Notes under the pieces: model-generated
The model's database searches: none
The model's input: only the letters and a program-made list of their open reading frames with translations
Told to the model about the DNA's origin: nothing
Position numbers and translations under genes: made by a program
Part shown: one piece after another, positions 43,466 through 52,446 of the stretch
How the letters are laid out: each line of letters starts with the position of its first letter
Position numbering within the stretch: the first letter of the stretch is position 1
From: Acidobacteriota bacterium
Lineage (GTDB): Bacteria; Acidobacteriota; Thermoanaerobaculia; Multivoradales; J023
NCBI GenBank assembly: GCA_029263395.1
Contig: JAJCXO010000221.1
Coordinates: 186,001-250,000 of the forward strand
Direction of reading: 5' to 3'
Length of the DNA: 64,000 nt

Positions 43466-45277
43466 ATGAGTCCGAACCCGAGCCAGTCGGCTGTGTTTCG
43501 CTGGAGTGTGTTCGTTGTTCTCGCTCTGTTGACCGCTTCGCGGGCGCCCCTACTGATCCTCGAACCCCGGATGATGGCCGAGGAGGCGTCGGTGTATCTG
43601 GCTTACGCCTACGATCACGGGGTACTGGCGTCCTTGATGTTTGTGCCGACCTCCGAGGGGCCGGCCGGTTATCTGCACTTGGTGGCGAACTTGACGGCGG
43701 TGCTTCAGGCGCGGATGTTCCCGCTCGAAAGCGCCGCCGCGGTGTCGACGGCGATCGCGTTTCTGATCCAGTTGATACCGTTTGCCTTGGTGTTGTGGGG
43801 CAGTTCGCGCCTGTGGTCCAAATCCCCTGCACGACGTTGGCTCGCCTGTGCTCTGCTGCTTTTCGGGCCAGCGATCTCGCCCTCGGTGTGGTTGTCCACG
43901 ATCAATGCCCAGGTCTTCTGCGGTATCGCGTCGCTGCTGATTCTGCTCGAAGAGCCTGCCCGGGTAGGCCGCTATCGACGATGGCTTTACAGGGGATTGC
44001 TGGTGTTCAATGGTCTCAGCGGGCCTTACACTGCGCTGTTCGCTCCTGGTTTCGTCTGGCGAGCGTGGCGGATGCGGTCACGGGAGGCTTGGGCGCACGT
44101 GGTGATCGTTGGTGCAACCGGCGCGCTGCAACTGCTGTGTTACGTTTATGCCGGGCTCGGTTCCGAGCTGGCACCGGATCGCCTGGCGCCGTTGTTGTGG
44201 GCAACGGCGGTAGCCTCGATCCTGGTTTTTCACGTGCTCGGTGCACTGTTGGGCAATGAGCTTGCGGATCTTGTCGGTGAGCCTTTGGGACTTGTCGTTT
44301 TGCCGGACTATGTGGTGCCAACAACCACCGCCCCCTGGGGCGTGTTGTTGTTGGCGTCCCTCGCCTTGGTGCTAGCAGGCCTCGGGTTGTTGCGCGGCCG
44401 GCGGTCTTGGGTGCTGGAAGTCCTGCTGCTCAACTTTGTGGTGATGTCGGTCAGTCTTTCCCAGTTGGCGCATGGATTGCCGTGGCGGCGATATTCGGTG
44501 GTGCCTGGTGTCCTCTTCCTGATGGTGATCCTCATCGGTGGCTGGGAAGCAGAGCGTACCCTTCGGCGGACGGTGTGCCGGGCGTTGCTGTCGGTCGCCT
44601 TGATGTTCGGCCTGGTGACGTTTTGGCGCGATGCACCGATGCATCTACAAGACTTCACCGTCACCAATTTCGGTCATGCGCCAGGGCGTCCGGACTGGCG
44701 TCAAGAGGTAGCAGCTTGGCGCCGAGATCCAGCGGTTCCGCTACGGGTGTGGCCGTTCGCCGGCAGCCGAACCTGGAAAGCCTACCTGGCACAGCCTGGC
44801 GACTTTCAGCGAGTGCGGCTCGAGCCGTCCAGTGGGTGGCGTTTGATCGCTCTGCAGGAGCCAGTGGAGCGCCGAGTGCGGGTCTTGGAGCCCCCTGGCG
44901 ATTTCAGAGTACATGTGACGGGTAAGGTGAGCGTCAATGTCGAGGACCTCGACGTCTCGGTCTTGCTGATCGATGGTAGCCCCGAACCCGCCGTGTTGGC
45001 TCGGCGTCGGATCCATGGCGTGGATGCTGATGGGAAGTTCGAGGTCTATTTGAACCCGAATTATCTCGAACAACGCAACGCTGTCGACAGTGCGGCCCGT
45101 TTTGTAGTGCTGCGGGTCGGCCGGCCATCGCGGGATGGACTGCGGGTTGTTTTTGATCGCATCGCCGTGGTGCCGCGGATCGAAGGCTTGTTGGATCGAT
45201 GGGGCTTCGAGACTACTCTGACCCAAGCGAGCCCTGTTGGTTCATCGGATCGACAACCGGCGAGAAGGCCAGGATGA
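43466..45277 (+). CDS. polytopic membrane protein, possibly envelope polysaccharide-related
   Basis: A 603-residue protein. About 11 hydrophobic segments cover residues 10-400, followed by a 200-residue soluble domain that is beta-rich (RRVRVLEPPGDFRVHVTGKVSVNVEDL). The N-terminal pattern (LEPRMMAEEASVYLAYAYDHG, acidic residues in the first loop) recalls GT-C-type membrane glycosyltransferases, but no family signature is conclusive. It overlaps the O-antigen-ligase-like gene by ATGA, so both are co-translated. A role in glycan synthesis or display is inferred from that partner only. Confidence 0.55.
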   Translation: MSPNPSQSAVFRWSVFVVLALLTASRAPLLILEPRMMAEEASVYLAYAYDHGVLASLMFVPTSEGPAGYLHLVANLTAVLQARMFPLESAAAVSTAIAFLIQLIPFALVLWGSSRLWSKSPARRWLACALLLFGPAISPSVWLSTINAQVFCGIASLLILLEEPARVGRYRRWLYRGLLVFNGLSGPYTALFAPGFVWRAWRMRSREAWAHVVIVGATGALQLLCYVYAGLGSELAPDRLAPLLWATAVASILVFHVLGALLGNELADLVGEPLGLVVLPDYVVPTTTAPWGVLLLASLALVLAGLGLLRGRRSWVLEVLLLNFVVMSVSLSQLAHGLPWRRYSVVPGVLFLMVILIGGWEAERTLRRTVCRALLSVALMFGLVTFWRDAPMHLQDFTVTNFGHAPGRPDWRQEVAAWRRDPAVPLRVWPFAGSRTWKAYLAQPGDFQRVRLEPSSGWRLIALQEPVERRVRVLEPPGDFRVHVTGKVSVNVEDLDVSVLLIDGSPEPAVLARRRIHGVDADGKFEVYLNPNYLEQRNAVDSAARFVVLRVGRPSRDGLRVVFDRIAVVPRIEGLLDRWGFETTLTQASPVGSSDRQPARRPG

Positions 45278-47064
45278 GGTCAGATCGCGGATTGTCCGCG
45301 TTGTTGTTTTGTTCGATTTTCTTGCCGGCGTTGGCGGTCGTCTGGCACGTCGACCACGGCCAAGTTGCCTTTGTGCTCTATCGCGAGCCCAAACTAGCGT
45401 GCTGGACTGTCTTGGGGTGGATGTTCCTGGCCACCTTGTGGTGGCGCGAAGGTAGCCGCTTGACACCGCCGCGGATTCTGTCGGTGTTGCGACGTCCGAT
45501 GGTCGCTGCACTGGGCTTGTTTCTGATCTGGGCGACAGCCACCGCCAGCTGGGTGTTGGTGGTTCGCAATCTGTCATACGAGCTCGGTCAATATGCGCTG
45601 CTGTTCTTTTTGTGGGTGTGTCTGGGCGCTCACCCTCAGTCCAAGCGGTGGCGACGGGTTTTGGAGAGTGGACTGTTGGTAGCTATCGCGGTGCTCACCG
45701 GAGTTGGTCTACTGCAAGCGATTGGAGCCTTGTCGTCCTTGCCGGCGATCGATCCACAATACGGCGGCCACCATGCTTCGTTGATGGGCTACAAGAACCC
45801 CATGGCGTTGGCTTTGGCCGGGCAGCTCTTCCTGCTGGCGGCTCGCGCCGTCGAGGCGGCTGGTCGGCAACGGGCGGTCTTGCTGTTCTTGTTGACGGTG
45901 GAAGTTGGCTATCTCGTGACCTTGCTCAGCCGGACGTCGTACTTGGCGATGACGGCTGGTTGCCTCTGCCTCGCGGTCATCTTCCTGTGGCGCGGTTGGA
46001 GGCAGCCCGCCGTCGTCGATCGTTCGAGGTGGGTGGCGGTGTTCATGGTGCTGCTCGTGGTGGGCGCCGTCGGCTTGTTCCATTCGGGATCACGGGATCG
46101 CATCGGAAGTGCGCTGAGTTTGTTGGCGTCGCCGCGTGCTTACCTCGAGACAGATCGAGGGGTGTACTTGAGAAACACTCTGCACATGGTGAAGCACAGA
46201 CCGTGGGGAGTGGGATTTGGCGATTGGCAGACACACTACCCGGTGTACCGGCAGCACGAGCGTTATCGTGCTTATGACGACGACTTCCAGGTGCGTCGAG
46301 CGCATAGTGACCACGTTCAGACGTTGGGGGAGACCGGCTGGCTCGGGTTCACCTTGTGGGTGGGCTTCTGGGTTGTTGCACTCGGTGCCGCTGGGCGTCG
46401 TGGCATAGCCCGTTCTGCGCCACCAACTGCTGCGTTTGTAGCCGCCCAATTGGTGGCCTTTGCGGCGGCCATGATGACCGATTACGTGATCGAGGTGCCC
46501 TATCTCAAGCTCGAGCTTTTTGTGGTGCTTCTGCTGGCGTTGGAGCTCCCCGAGACGGAGGCGTTGGATCGCGGGCAAGAGCCCGGTCTGGCTGTTTTGC
46601 GATTCCCGATGGTTTTGATCACATTGGTGATGGCCGTCTTTGCTGGACTGGGCCTCGTCAAGTCGTACCACAGCGCGGTACTGACTCACCACTACCTTCA
46701 GGCCTTGCAGAGTGACGGTCCTGCCCGCATCCAGCAACTCGAGCAGGCGTCCGTGGCGGGGGCAAGGTTTGCTCGTCTACCTGGCCACGAAAAGACGTTT
46801 TATCGCAGTTGGCTGGTGTTGGCGGATACCTGGTTGCGCCTGGACCAGCCGGAGTCTGCCGCGGTCGCGGCCAACAAGGCCCTCGAGCTCCACCCGTTCA
46901 ATCCAGGAACCTACCGATGGTTGGGGCAACTCGCGAAGCGCCAGGGTAATGTCGCAGCCGCGGCGCGCTGGCAAGCGATTTACTACGAGATCATGCACAA
47001 GGCCGAGACCGGCCCCCCGGCGATGCTCGATTCGATCGTGGGGTCAGAGGGCGGTGGACGTTGA
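45274..47064 (+). CDS. O-antigen ligase / Wzy-type membrane protein
   Basis: A 596-residue protein with 11-12 hydrophobic segments in the first 470 residues and a C-terminal TPR-like stretch (AVAANKALELHPFNPGTYRWLG). The O-antigen ligase (Wzy_C/WaaL) signature is the large periplasmic loop: GVGFGDWQTHYPVYRQ, RRAHSDHVQTLGETGWLGF, with the His and Glu typical of the family. LLSRTSYLAMTAGCL precedes it. It would join or polymerise lipid-linked glycans in the periplasm. The start is ATG 45274, overlapping the previous stop. Upstream in-frame codons to 45199 belong to that gene read in another frame. Ligase versus polymerase cannot be told apart. Confidence 0.82.
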   Translation: MRSDRGLSALLFCSIFLPALAVVWHVDHGQVAFVLYREPKLACWTVLGWMFLATLWWREGSRLTPPRILSVLRRPMVAALGLFLIWATATASWVLVVRNLSYELGQYALLFFLWVCLGAHPQSKRWRRVLESGLLVAIAVLTGVGLLQAIGALSSLPAIDPQYGGHHASLMGYKNPMALALAGQLFLLAARAVEAAGRQRAVLLFLLTVEVGYLVTLLSRTSYLAMTAGCLCLAVIFLWRGWRQPAVVDRSRWVAVFMVLLVVGAVGLFHSGSRDRIGSALSLLASPRAYLETDRGVYLRNTLHMVKHRPWGVGFGDWQTHYPVYRQHERYRAYDDDFQVRRAHSDHVQTLGETGWLGFTLWVGFWVVALGAAGRRGIARSAPPTAAFVAAQLVAFAAAMMTDYVIEVPYLKLELFVVLLLALELPETEALDRGQEPGLAVLRFPMVLITLVMAVFAGLGLVKSYHSAVLTHHYLQALQSDGPARIQQLEQASVAGARFARLPGHEKTFYRSWLVLADTWLRLDQPESAAVAANKALELHPFNPGTYRWLGQLAKRQGNVAAAARWQAIYYEIMHKAETGPPAMLDSIVGSEGGGR

Positions 47065-47180
47065 GTTGGAGTCGTCGAGCAAGAAAAGTCCAAAAAAGAT
47101 GGTCTGTTTGACGACTGAATTTCGCCCTTAATAATAACTGTCGACGTTTCTCCTCAACACCCGACCCTTCGGAGACTGTT

Positions 47181-48404
47181 ATGAGTTGGGCCAGACGCCA
47201 TGGTGCTCCACGGGCACTGATTTTGACGATTTTCTTTTCCCTACCGGTGGCGGGGGCATTCTTGAGCTTCATCGAGGTCTTCGAGGACGGCGTCGACGGT
47301 GTCGACGGATTGTTGCGGGCGCGGGCAGTTACGGTTAGCCCTGATGGCCGCAATGTCTACGTAGCGGGTCACCTGGACAACGCGGTGGCGATTTTTAGTC
47401 GCAGTGAATTTGGGGGCCCGCTGACGTATGCCGGCTTGATTCGGGATAATGGTGTCGATGTTTTTCTCGATGGCCCAACCGGCCTAGCCGTCAGTGCCGA
47501 TGGTGGGCGGCTGTTTGCCAGCACCGACTTCGATAACAGTCTCGCGGTTTTCTCCCGTGATGCCACCAGTGATGCGCTGGCTCAGATCGCGGTGTTCCAG
47601 GATGGCGTCGGCTCAGTGGATGGGCTGGCTGGCGCGTCGTCCGTTGCCCGCAGCGCCGATGGCCAACATGTTTACGTTACCGGTCGCGATGACTTCTCGG
47701 TGGCGATCTTCAGTCGCGATGCCACCACCGAAGATGTCGTCTTCGCCGGCTTGGAGCGAAATGGTGTCGACGGTGTGGCCGGGCTAGCCGGCGCCTCAGC
47801 GGTTGCCGTCAGCCCAGACGGGGATATGGTGCTGGCCACCGGCGAATTCGAAGATTCGTTGGTGGTCTTTGCACGGGATGCTACAAGTGACGATCTGGTG
47901 TTTGTCGAAACCTTGGTCGATGGGTTCGACGGGGTCGCCGATTTACGCGGCCCAGTTGATGTGGAGTTCAGCAGCGATGGTCAGGACGTTTACGTGGCAT
48001 CCCAGGTCGATAGTCGCGTGACGTTGTTCCACCGCGTTGCCTCGAGTGTGGAATACGTTACGTCTTATCCAGTGCCGTTTTCGGTCAATGGACTTGCGCT
48101 CTCGAACGATGGTCGGCTGCTGGTTGCGTCCGCTGGCGCTGCCCAGCCGTCGCTGGAGGTCTTCACCCGCGACGCAATCGATGGCACCTTGACCCTGGTC
48201 GAGACCATCGAAGACGGGGTTGGTGGTGTTACCGGTCTCCATGGCGTGGTTGCTGTTGCGTTCAGTCCGGACGATTCCGAACTCTATACCGCTGCGATTC
48301 TGGCCGACGCGATGGTACGGTTTCAAAATGATGCGGTAGTCAACCTCTTTGCCGATGGTTTCGAAAGTGGAGATGCGTCCGCTTGGTCGAACGTGTCGCC
48401 GTGA
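47181..48404 (+). CDS. secreted beta-propeller protein with FESGD-type C-terminal tail
   Basis: A 407-residue protein with a signal peptide (ALILTIFFSLPVAGAFL). About seven units follow the pattern DGVDGVDGL, AVTVSPDGRNVYVAG, NAVAIFSR, which is a lactonase/YVTN-like beta-propeller. The last residues, LFADGFESGDASAWS, match a short C-terminal motif shared by many secreted proteins of gammaproteobacteria and acidobacteria that is thought to act in sorting or surface retention. GGAG at 47171-47174 precedes the ATG. No catalytic residues are evident, so I do not assign lactonase activity. A decaying 42-bp repeat array follows downstream. Confidence 0.75.
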   Translation: MSWARRHGAPRALILTIFFSLPVAGAFLSFIEVFEDGVDGVDGLLRARAVTVSPDGRNVYVAGHLDNAVAIFSRSEFGGPLTYAGLIRDNGVDVFLDGPTGLAVSADGGRLFASTDFDNSLAVFSRDATSDALAQIAVFQDGVGSVDGLAGASSVARSADGQHVYVTGRDDFSVAIFSRDATTEDVVFAGLERNGVDGVAGLAGASAVAVSPDGDMVLATGEFEDSLVVFARDATSDDLVFVETLVDGFDGVADLRGPVDVEFSSDGQDVYVASQVDSRVTLFHRVASSVEYVTSYPVPFSVNGLALSNDGRLLVASAGAAQPSLEVFTRDAIDGTLTLVETIEDGVGGVTGLHGVVAVAFSPDDSELYTAAILADAMVRFQNDAVVNLFADGFESGDASAWSNVSP

Positions 48405-48593
48405 CGTACCTCGCCTAGCTCTTGCATCCAAGAACGCCTCGAGAGTTCGGTCGGTCCGTGGGAAGAGATTGGGGCTTAGGGGAATCAACTAAAACGTAGA
48501 CATTTTGACCGAACGAGCCTCACGACGTCCCAAGATTGGTCTTTCTAGACGATATCCCCCGTTTATTTTTTGCCAAGGCCATTCTGGCCCACC

Positions 48594-48930
48594 AAAAACG
48601 GTTTGGGTAAAACGCCATTGAACTTTATGACCGCTAAAAACGAGTTTGGCAAAATGCCATTGAGCTTTATGACCGTCAAAAACGAGTTTGGCAAAATGCC
48701 ATCGAGCTTTATGACCGCCAACAACGCTCCTGGGAAAAAGTCAACGCGTGCTCGACCGTCCACAGCCCTCTCGAAAAAAGACATAGCCGCCCCTCGTCGG
48801 TGAACAAAGCTCCCCGAAAGAATCCAAAACCTTCCCGGCGGAGCACAACCGTCTTGGATTTGATCCAGAGCCTTCCCGGCGATCCACAGCGCGCTTGGGC
48901 AGAAATCGGGCTTGAATATTCATCACCTTT
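48594..48930. repeat. decaying 42-bp tandem repeat array
   Basis: Three clear 42-bp units (48594-48635, 48636-48677, 48678-48719) encode KNEFGKMPLSFMTV-like 14-mers on the plus strand and LNGILPNSFLAVIK-like 14-mers on the minus strand. The 42-bp phase continues with strongly diverged units at 48720, 48762, 48804, 48846 and 48888. Minus-strand 14-residue periodicity remains visible there (REGFGFFRGAL, DEGRLCLFSRGL). No ribosome binding site precedes any frame through it. It lies in the 550-nt gap between the propeller gene and the DUF58 gene, which otherwise shows nothing. It may be a relic of a repeat gene or a non-coding array. Confidence 0.8.
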
Positions 48931-48955
48931 TCCTCCAAGATGCAAGCCGACCTGT

Positions 48956-50272
48956 TCAGAGCTGGCCGGCACGCTTGATGTCCAAGTAACGCGCTGCTAG
49001 AGCAGACGGGAGTAATGGCGGCTCGACATCGAGTACCAAAGCACCCGCTGCCCGCACCGCGGCGTGAGCTTGGCTGCGGGCGGCGAGATAGTGGTGAGTT
49101 GCACTGACATCTAGTGCTGCACGGTGACTGGAGACGTCTCCGGCGCGCAATGCTCCGAGCGCCAGCTCTCGGGTGCTGGCGACCAACACCAGGTGCCGTT
49201 GACGCAAGGCGTGGATCGTCCTCAGCACTTCGTCGGTGTCTTCGTCGCGTAGATTGGTTAGCAGCAACACCAAAGCCCGGCGTCGCTGCCGCGCCATCAG
49301 GCGGGCTGCGGCGGTTGCATAGTCTGCGGACTCGGTTGATGTCTGGAGGTCGTGGATCGTGTCGAGCATACGTAGCAGGGTGTCAGTACCGGCTCTTGCA
49401 GGCAGCCAGCGATCGTCCCCGGCGAAAGTCTGCAGACCCACCGCGTCACCTTGCCGAATAGCGACGTAGGTCAGCAACAGAACGGCATTGAGCACGTGGT
49501 CGAAGTGGGTCAAGTCACCTTCCCGAGCATGCATTCGCCGTCCGCAGTCGAGCAGCAAGACCACTTGTTGGTTGCGTTCGTCTTGGTATTGACGTGCGAT
49601 CAGTTTGCCTCGGCGGGCTGTGGCCTTCCAATCAACTTGCCGCAAACTGTCGCCGTCACGGTAGTCGCGTAACTCTTGGAATTCGAGCCCTTCTCCACGT
49701 CGACGCTGGAGGTGCATGCCGAGCTGAGCAACATGCGCCTCCGCGCCCGCCAATCCCTGCGCCAAGATCGGTCGAAAGTTCGGCAAGACGCGGACTTGTG
49801 CAACATCACCCAACAGGTAGCGGCGGCGAAGCAAGTCTCCGAACGACCGTCGCCAAATTTCGACGTGCTGGAAGCGAACGTCGCCGCGCCGCCGAGGCCT
49901 GAGCTGATAGGTCAGCGCCTGGGTGCCGTTGGAAGGCAGAGTGAGCGTTGCCGGCATCTTTCGAGACTCGGCACTGGACGGGTGATGATCAAAAAGCTCG
50001 CAATGCACCGCACGGCGATAGGTGCTCACGAGTCGCAACGTGACGTCGGTCCACTCACCGAGCGGCAAGGATGCCGGCAGATGGCGGCTGATGGTCAAGC
50101 CGGGGGATGTGGTCAACTCGGCGACCGCGATCCCTGTGACGACGAGTATCGCCAGCCCGACAACGATCCACGGACCATGCCACGCCGGTAATGCCGCGGC
50201 AAGGATCGACAGGCCAACCCAGGCGAGAAGCAGCCGAAGCAGGCCGCGTCCGGGTATCCATGACAGCTTCAT
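48956..50272 (-). CDS. DUF58 family protein
   Basis: A 438-residue protein with two membrane segments near the N-terminus (LLRLLLAWVGLSILAAALPAW and IVVGLAILVVTGIAVAEL) and a cytoplasmic DUF58 region. The family signature is ELRDYRDGDSLRQVDWKATARRGKLI. A von Willebrand A-like fold follows, VVLLLDCGRRM, where the MIDAS DxSxS motif is degenerate (Cys-Gly-Arg). DUF58 proteins are regularly coded beside MoxR ATPases and are thought to be their partner in assembling or activating envelope complexes. It is the last gene of the minus-strand operon, 57 nt after moxR. Confidence 0.88.
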   Translation of the reverse strand: MKLSWIPGRGLLRLLLAWVGLSILAAALPAWHGPWIVVGLAILVVTGIAVAELTTSPGLTISRHLPASLPLGEWTDVTLRLVSTYRRAVHCELFDHHPSSAESRKMPATLTLPSNGTQALTYQLRPRRRGDVRFQHVEIWRRSFGDLLRRRYLLGDVAQVRVLPNFRPILAQGLAGAEAHVAQLGMHLQRRRGEGLEFQELRDYRDGDSLRQVDWKATARRGKLIARQYQDERNQQVVLLLDCGRRMHAREGDLTHFDHVLNAVLLLTYVAIRQGDAVGLQTFAGDDRWLPARAGTDTLLRMLDTIHDLQTSTESADYATAAARLMARQRRRALVLLLTNLRDEDTDEVLRTIHALRQRHLVLVASTRELALGALRAGDVSSHRAALDVSATHHYLAARSQAHAAVRAAGALVLDVEPPLLPSALAARYLDIKRAGQL

Positions 50273-50329
50273 GGTCTAGGTCTCATCGCCTGGCCTGTCT
50301 CATCCTCTGGTCGTCACTGACAACTCTGT

Positions 50330-51328
50330 TCATTGGCGTGGTGCCTCGACATCCTCGAGTACTGCATGCAGCACCTGATCGGTCCCACGCCCCTCCATTT
50401 CCAACTCCGGGGCAACCTGGACGCGATGCCGAAGCACCGGTAGAGCGGCCCGTTTGATGTCATCCGGCACCACGAAGGTGCGGCCGGCCAACAGAGCAAT
50501 CGCCCGTGCGGTCCGCACCAGCGCAATACCACCACGAGGACCCGTGCCGAGACGGAGACCGGTCCAAGTGCGAGTGCGCCGCACGACGCGGACGGCGTAG
50601 TCCATGACGCGTTCATCAACCAACAGCCCACTCGCGGCCTGTTGCAATGAGATGATCACCTCGGGGGTGACGATCTGTTCCACCGATGCGACGTCGAGTC
50701 GGTCCGCGGTTTGTCCAGCGGTCACCCGAGCCACAATTGCAACCTCTTCTTCGACCGTCGGTGGATAGTCGACCAACACTTTGATCAAGAACCGATCGAG
50801 TTGTGCTTCCGGTAGTGGGTAAGTGCCTTCATGTTCCAGGGGATTCTGGGTGGCGATAGCCATAAACGGACCGGTGAGGGCATACGACTCACCTTCGATC
50901 GACACCTGATGTTCCTGCATGACCTCGAGCAGGGCCGCCTGCGTCTTGGCTGGAGCGCGGTTGATCTCATCGGCGAGGAAGAGGTGGGTAAAAGCCGGGC
51001 CCCGTCGAATGAGGAATTTCCCGGTATCCGGCCGGTAGACCGAATGACCGGTGATATCGCTCGGCATCAGGTCGGGGGTGAACTGAACTCGGGTGAAGCG
51101 GCCGCCAAAGGTGCGCGCCAACGCCAGCGCCAACAACGTCTTGCCGGTGCCAGGCACACCTTCTAGCAAGATATGTCCGCCAGCCAGCAAGGCGACCAAC
51201 ACTTGCTCGACAACTTCGTCCTGGCCGACCACTGAGCGGCCGATCTGGTCGCGGATCAACTGGATCGTTTGGTGGGCCTGCTGGATGCTGCTGGCCGCAT
51301 CGGTGGTGGCTGTAGGGGCTTCGCTCAT
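50330..51328 (-). CDS. MoxR-family AAA+ ATPase
   Basis: A 332-residue AAA+ ATPase. Walker A GVPGTGKT is at 57-64, Walker [10 protein letters not shown] at 116-124, sensor 1 in [14 protein letters not shown], and the Arg-finger region in [14 protein letters not shown]. The C-terminal lid helical domain ends at about 330. MoxR proteins act as chaperone-like remodelers of partner proteins with VWA domains, which fits the DUF58 gene downstream. The start is ATG 51328 with GAGGAG 6-7 nt upstream, overlapping the DUF4350 stop by 4 nt. A long in-frame upstream extension to 51763 is DUF4350 coding sequence in another frame. Confidence 0.95.
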   Translation of the reverse strand: MSEAPTATTDAASSIQQAHQTIQLIRDQIGRSVVGQDEVVEQVLVALLAGGHILLEGVPGTGKTLLALALARTFGGRFTRVQFTPDLMPSDITGHSVYRPDTGKFLIRRGPAFTHLFLADEINRAPAKTQAALLEVMQEHQVSIEGESYALTGPFMAIATQNPLEHEGTYPLPEAQLDRFLIKVLVDYPPTVEEEVAIVARVTAGQTADRLDVASVEQIVTPEVIISLQQAASGLLVDERVMDYAVRVVRRTRTWTGLRLGTGPRGGIALVRTARAIALLAGRTFVVPDDIKRAALPVLRHRVQVAPELEMEGRGTDQVLHAVLEDVEAPRQ

Positions 51329-52446
51329 GATGATCTCCTCAGAGTCTCGAGGATCTGGATGACACGGGTGAATTCTTGACGGTCGCGAGTTTCCCAGGTG
51401 GTGAGAGCACGCTGAAGGTCTGCTTCGTCGATCTTGGCGGCGGCGGATGATTGTCGCGCCAGGGTTTCGAGCTCGTTTGCCGATAACTGTCTGCCGCGGC
51501 CAAGCCGCCGGGCGAGGGCCTGGCGTGCGGCTTCGATCAAGGTCGTCTCGCAGCCGATATTCCACAGGAAGTTGCCCGACGCGCTGACGTGCTCCACCAG
51601 CTGTCGTCGATCCTTGGGCGAGCTCTCTTGCAATGGACCGAAACGACGGGTCAAGACTGTGAGAGAGGCCAAGATCAAGAGCACTAGGCTGATCACGATC
51701 GGCTGGGTGCGTTCTGAGATCAGCGACCAAATGGACGGTCCGGGATCTCGATATAGCAGCCACAGGCCTGCTGGTAGATCTGTCGGCCCGTCCGTCGGGT
51801 CGCCGCTCGGCGGTATGGCGGCGTGCCAGGCGATCAGGGCATGATCTAAGTGTCCGATCCGCTCGGTGTGCAGGAACTTGCCGTCAGCTAGCACTGTTGC
51901 AGTGCCGTCGCCGACTCGAATTGTCAGCATCCAAGCGGCATCCTCGGCACCTTCCGAGTACAGCACTTCGGTGGGATCCTGCAAATACAGACGGGGCCAG
52001 GAGGGGCGTTCGCTAGCGAACGCCGGCAGGCTCTGATCGTCGTCTTCGTCGGCCTCGGTTGCTCCGAAACGTTGGATTCCAAGTGCTTGCAGCAGTGGAT
52101 CTTCGGTCCATGGTCCGGTGGGATTAACCACCAAATGACCGCCTTCGTTGGCCCACTGGACCAGCCGTTGGGAATTTGTGCTGCGCTTCGCTGTAGCGAT
52201 CCAGAGCACGTGGTCGAGGGGGGGCAGAATCCGCAGTCTGGGCAGGCTACGGGTTGGTAATCCGGAGCTCTCGAACAGCTGTTCGAGAGCATAATAGGGA
52301 TGGATTGCCGCCTTGCCGCGATAACCTCGATCCACCACTTCTTCGACCCGCTCGAATAGAAACCAGCCCAGCGCGGTGAGGACTGCAAAAGCCAGGACAC
52401 TGGCGATGATGGCACCCGCCGAGACTCGACCGCCGAGGCGACTCAC
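51325..52446 (-). CDS. DUF4350 domain-containing membrane protein
   Basis: A 373-residue protein. One N-terminal membrane segment ([20 protein letters not shown]) is followed by an extracytoplasmic DUF4350-like domain with [23 protein letters not shown] and [15 protein letters not shown] second segment, [15 protein letters not shown], returns the chain to a cytoplasmic helical tail of about 110 residues. The family is regularly found between DUF4129 and MoxR genes and has no known activity. The start is GTG 52446, overlapping the DUF4129 stop (GTGA). Codons further upstream are DUF4129 sequence. Confidence 0.8.
   Translation of the reverse strand: MSRLGGRVSAGAIIASVLAFAVLTALGWFLFERVEEVVDRGYRGKAAIHPYYALEQLFESSGLPTRSLPRLRILPPLDHVLWIATAKRSTNSQRLVQWANEGGHLVVNPTGPWTEDPLLQALGIQRFGATEADEDDDQSLPAFASERPSWPRLYLQDPTEVLYSEGAEDAAWMLTIRVGDGTATVLADGKFLHTERIGHLDHALIAWHAAIPPSGDPTDGPTDLPAGLWLLYRDPGPSIWSLISERTQPIVISLVLLILASLTVLTRRFGPLQESSPKDRRQLVEHVSASGNFLWNIGCETTLIEAARQALARRLGRGRQLSANELETLARQSSAAAKIDEADLQRALTTWETRDRQEFTRVIQILETLRRSS

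Noticed and set aside
48570-48803. 77-residue KNEFGKMPLSFMTV-repeat protein
   Set aside because: It starts at a TTG without a ribosome binding site, and the opposite strand is equally open. I report the repeat array, not a gene.
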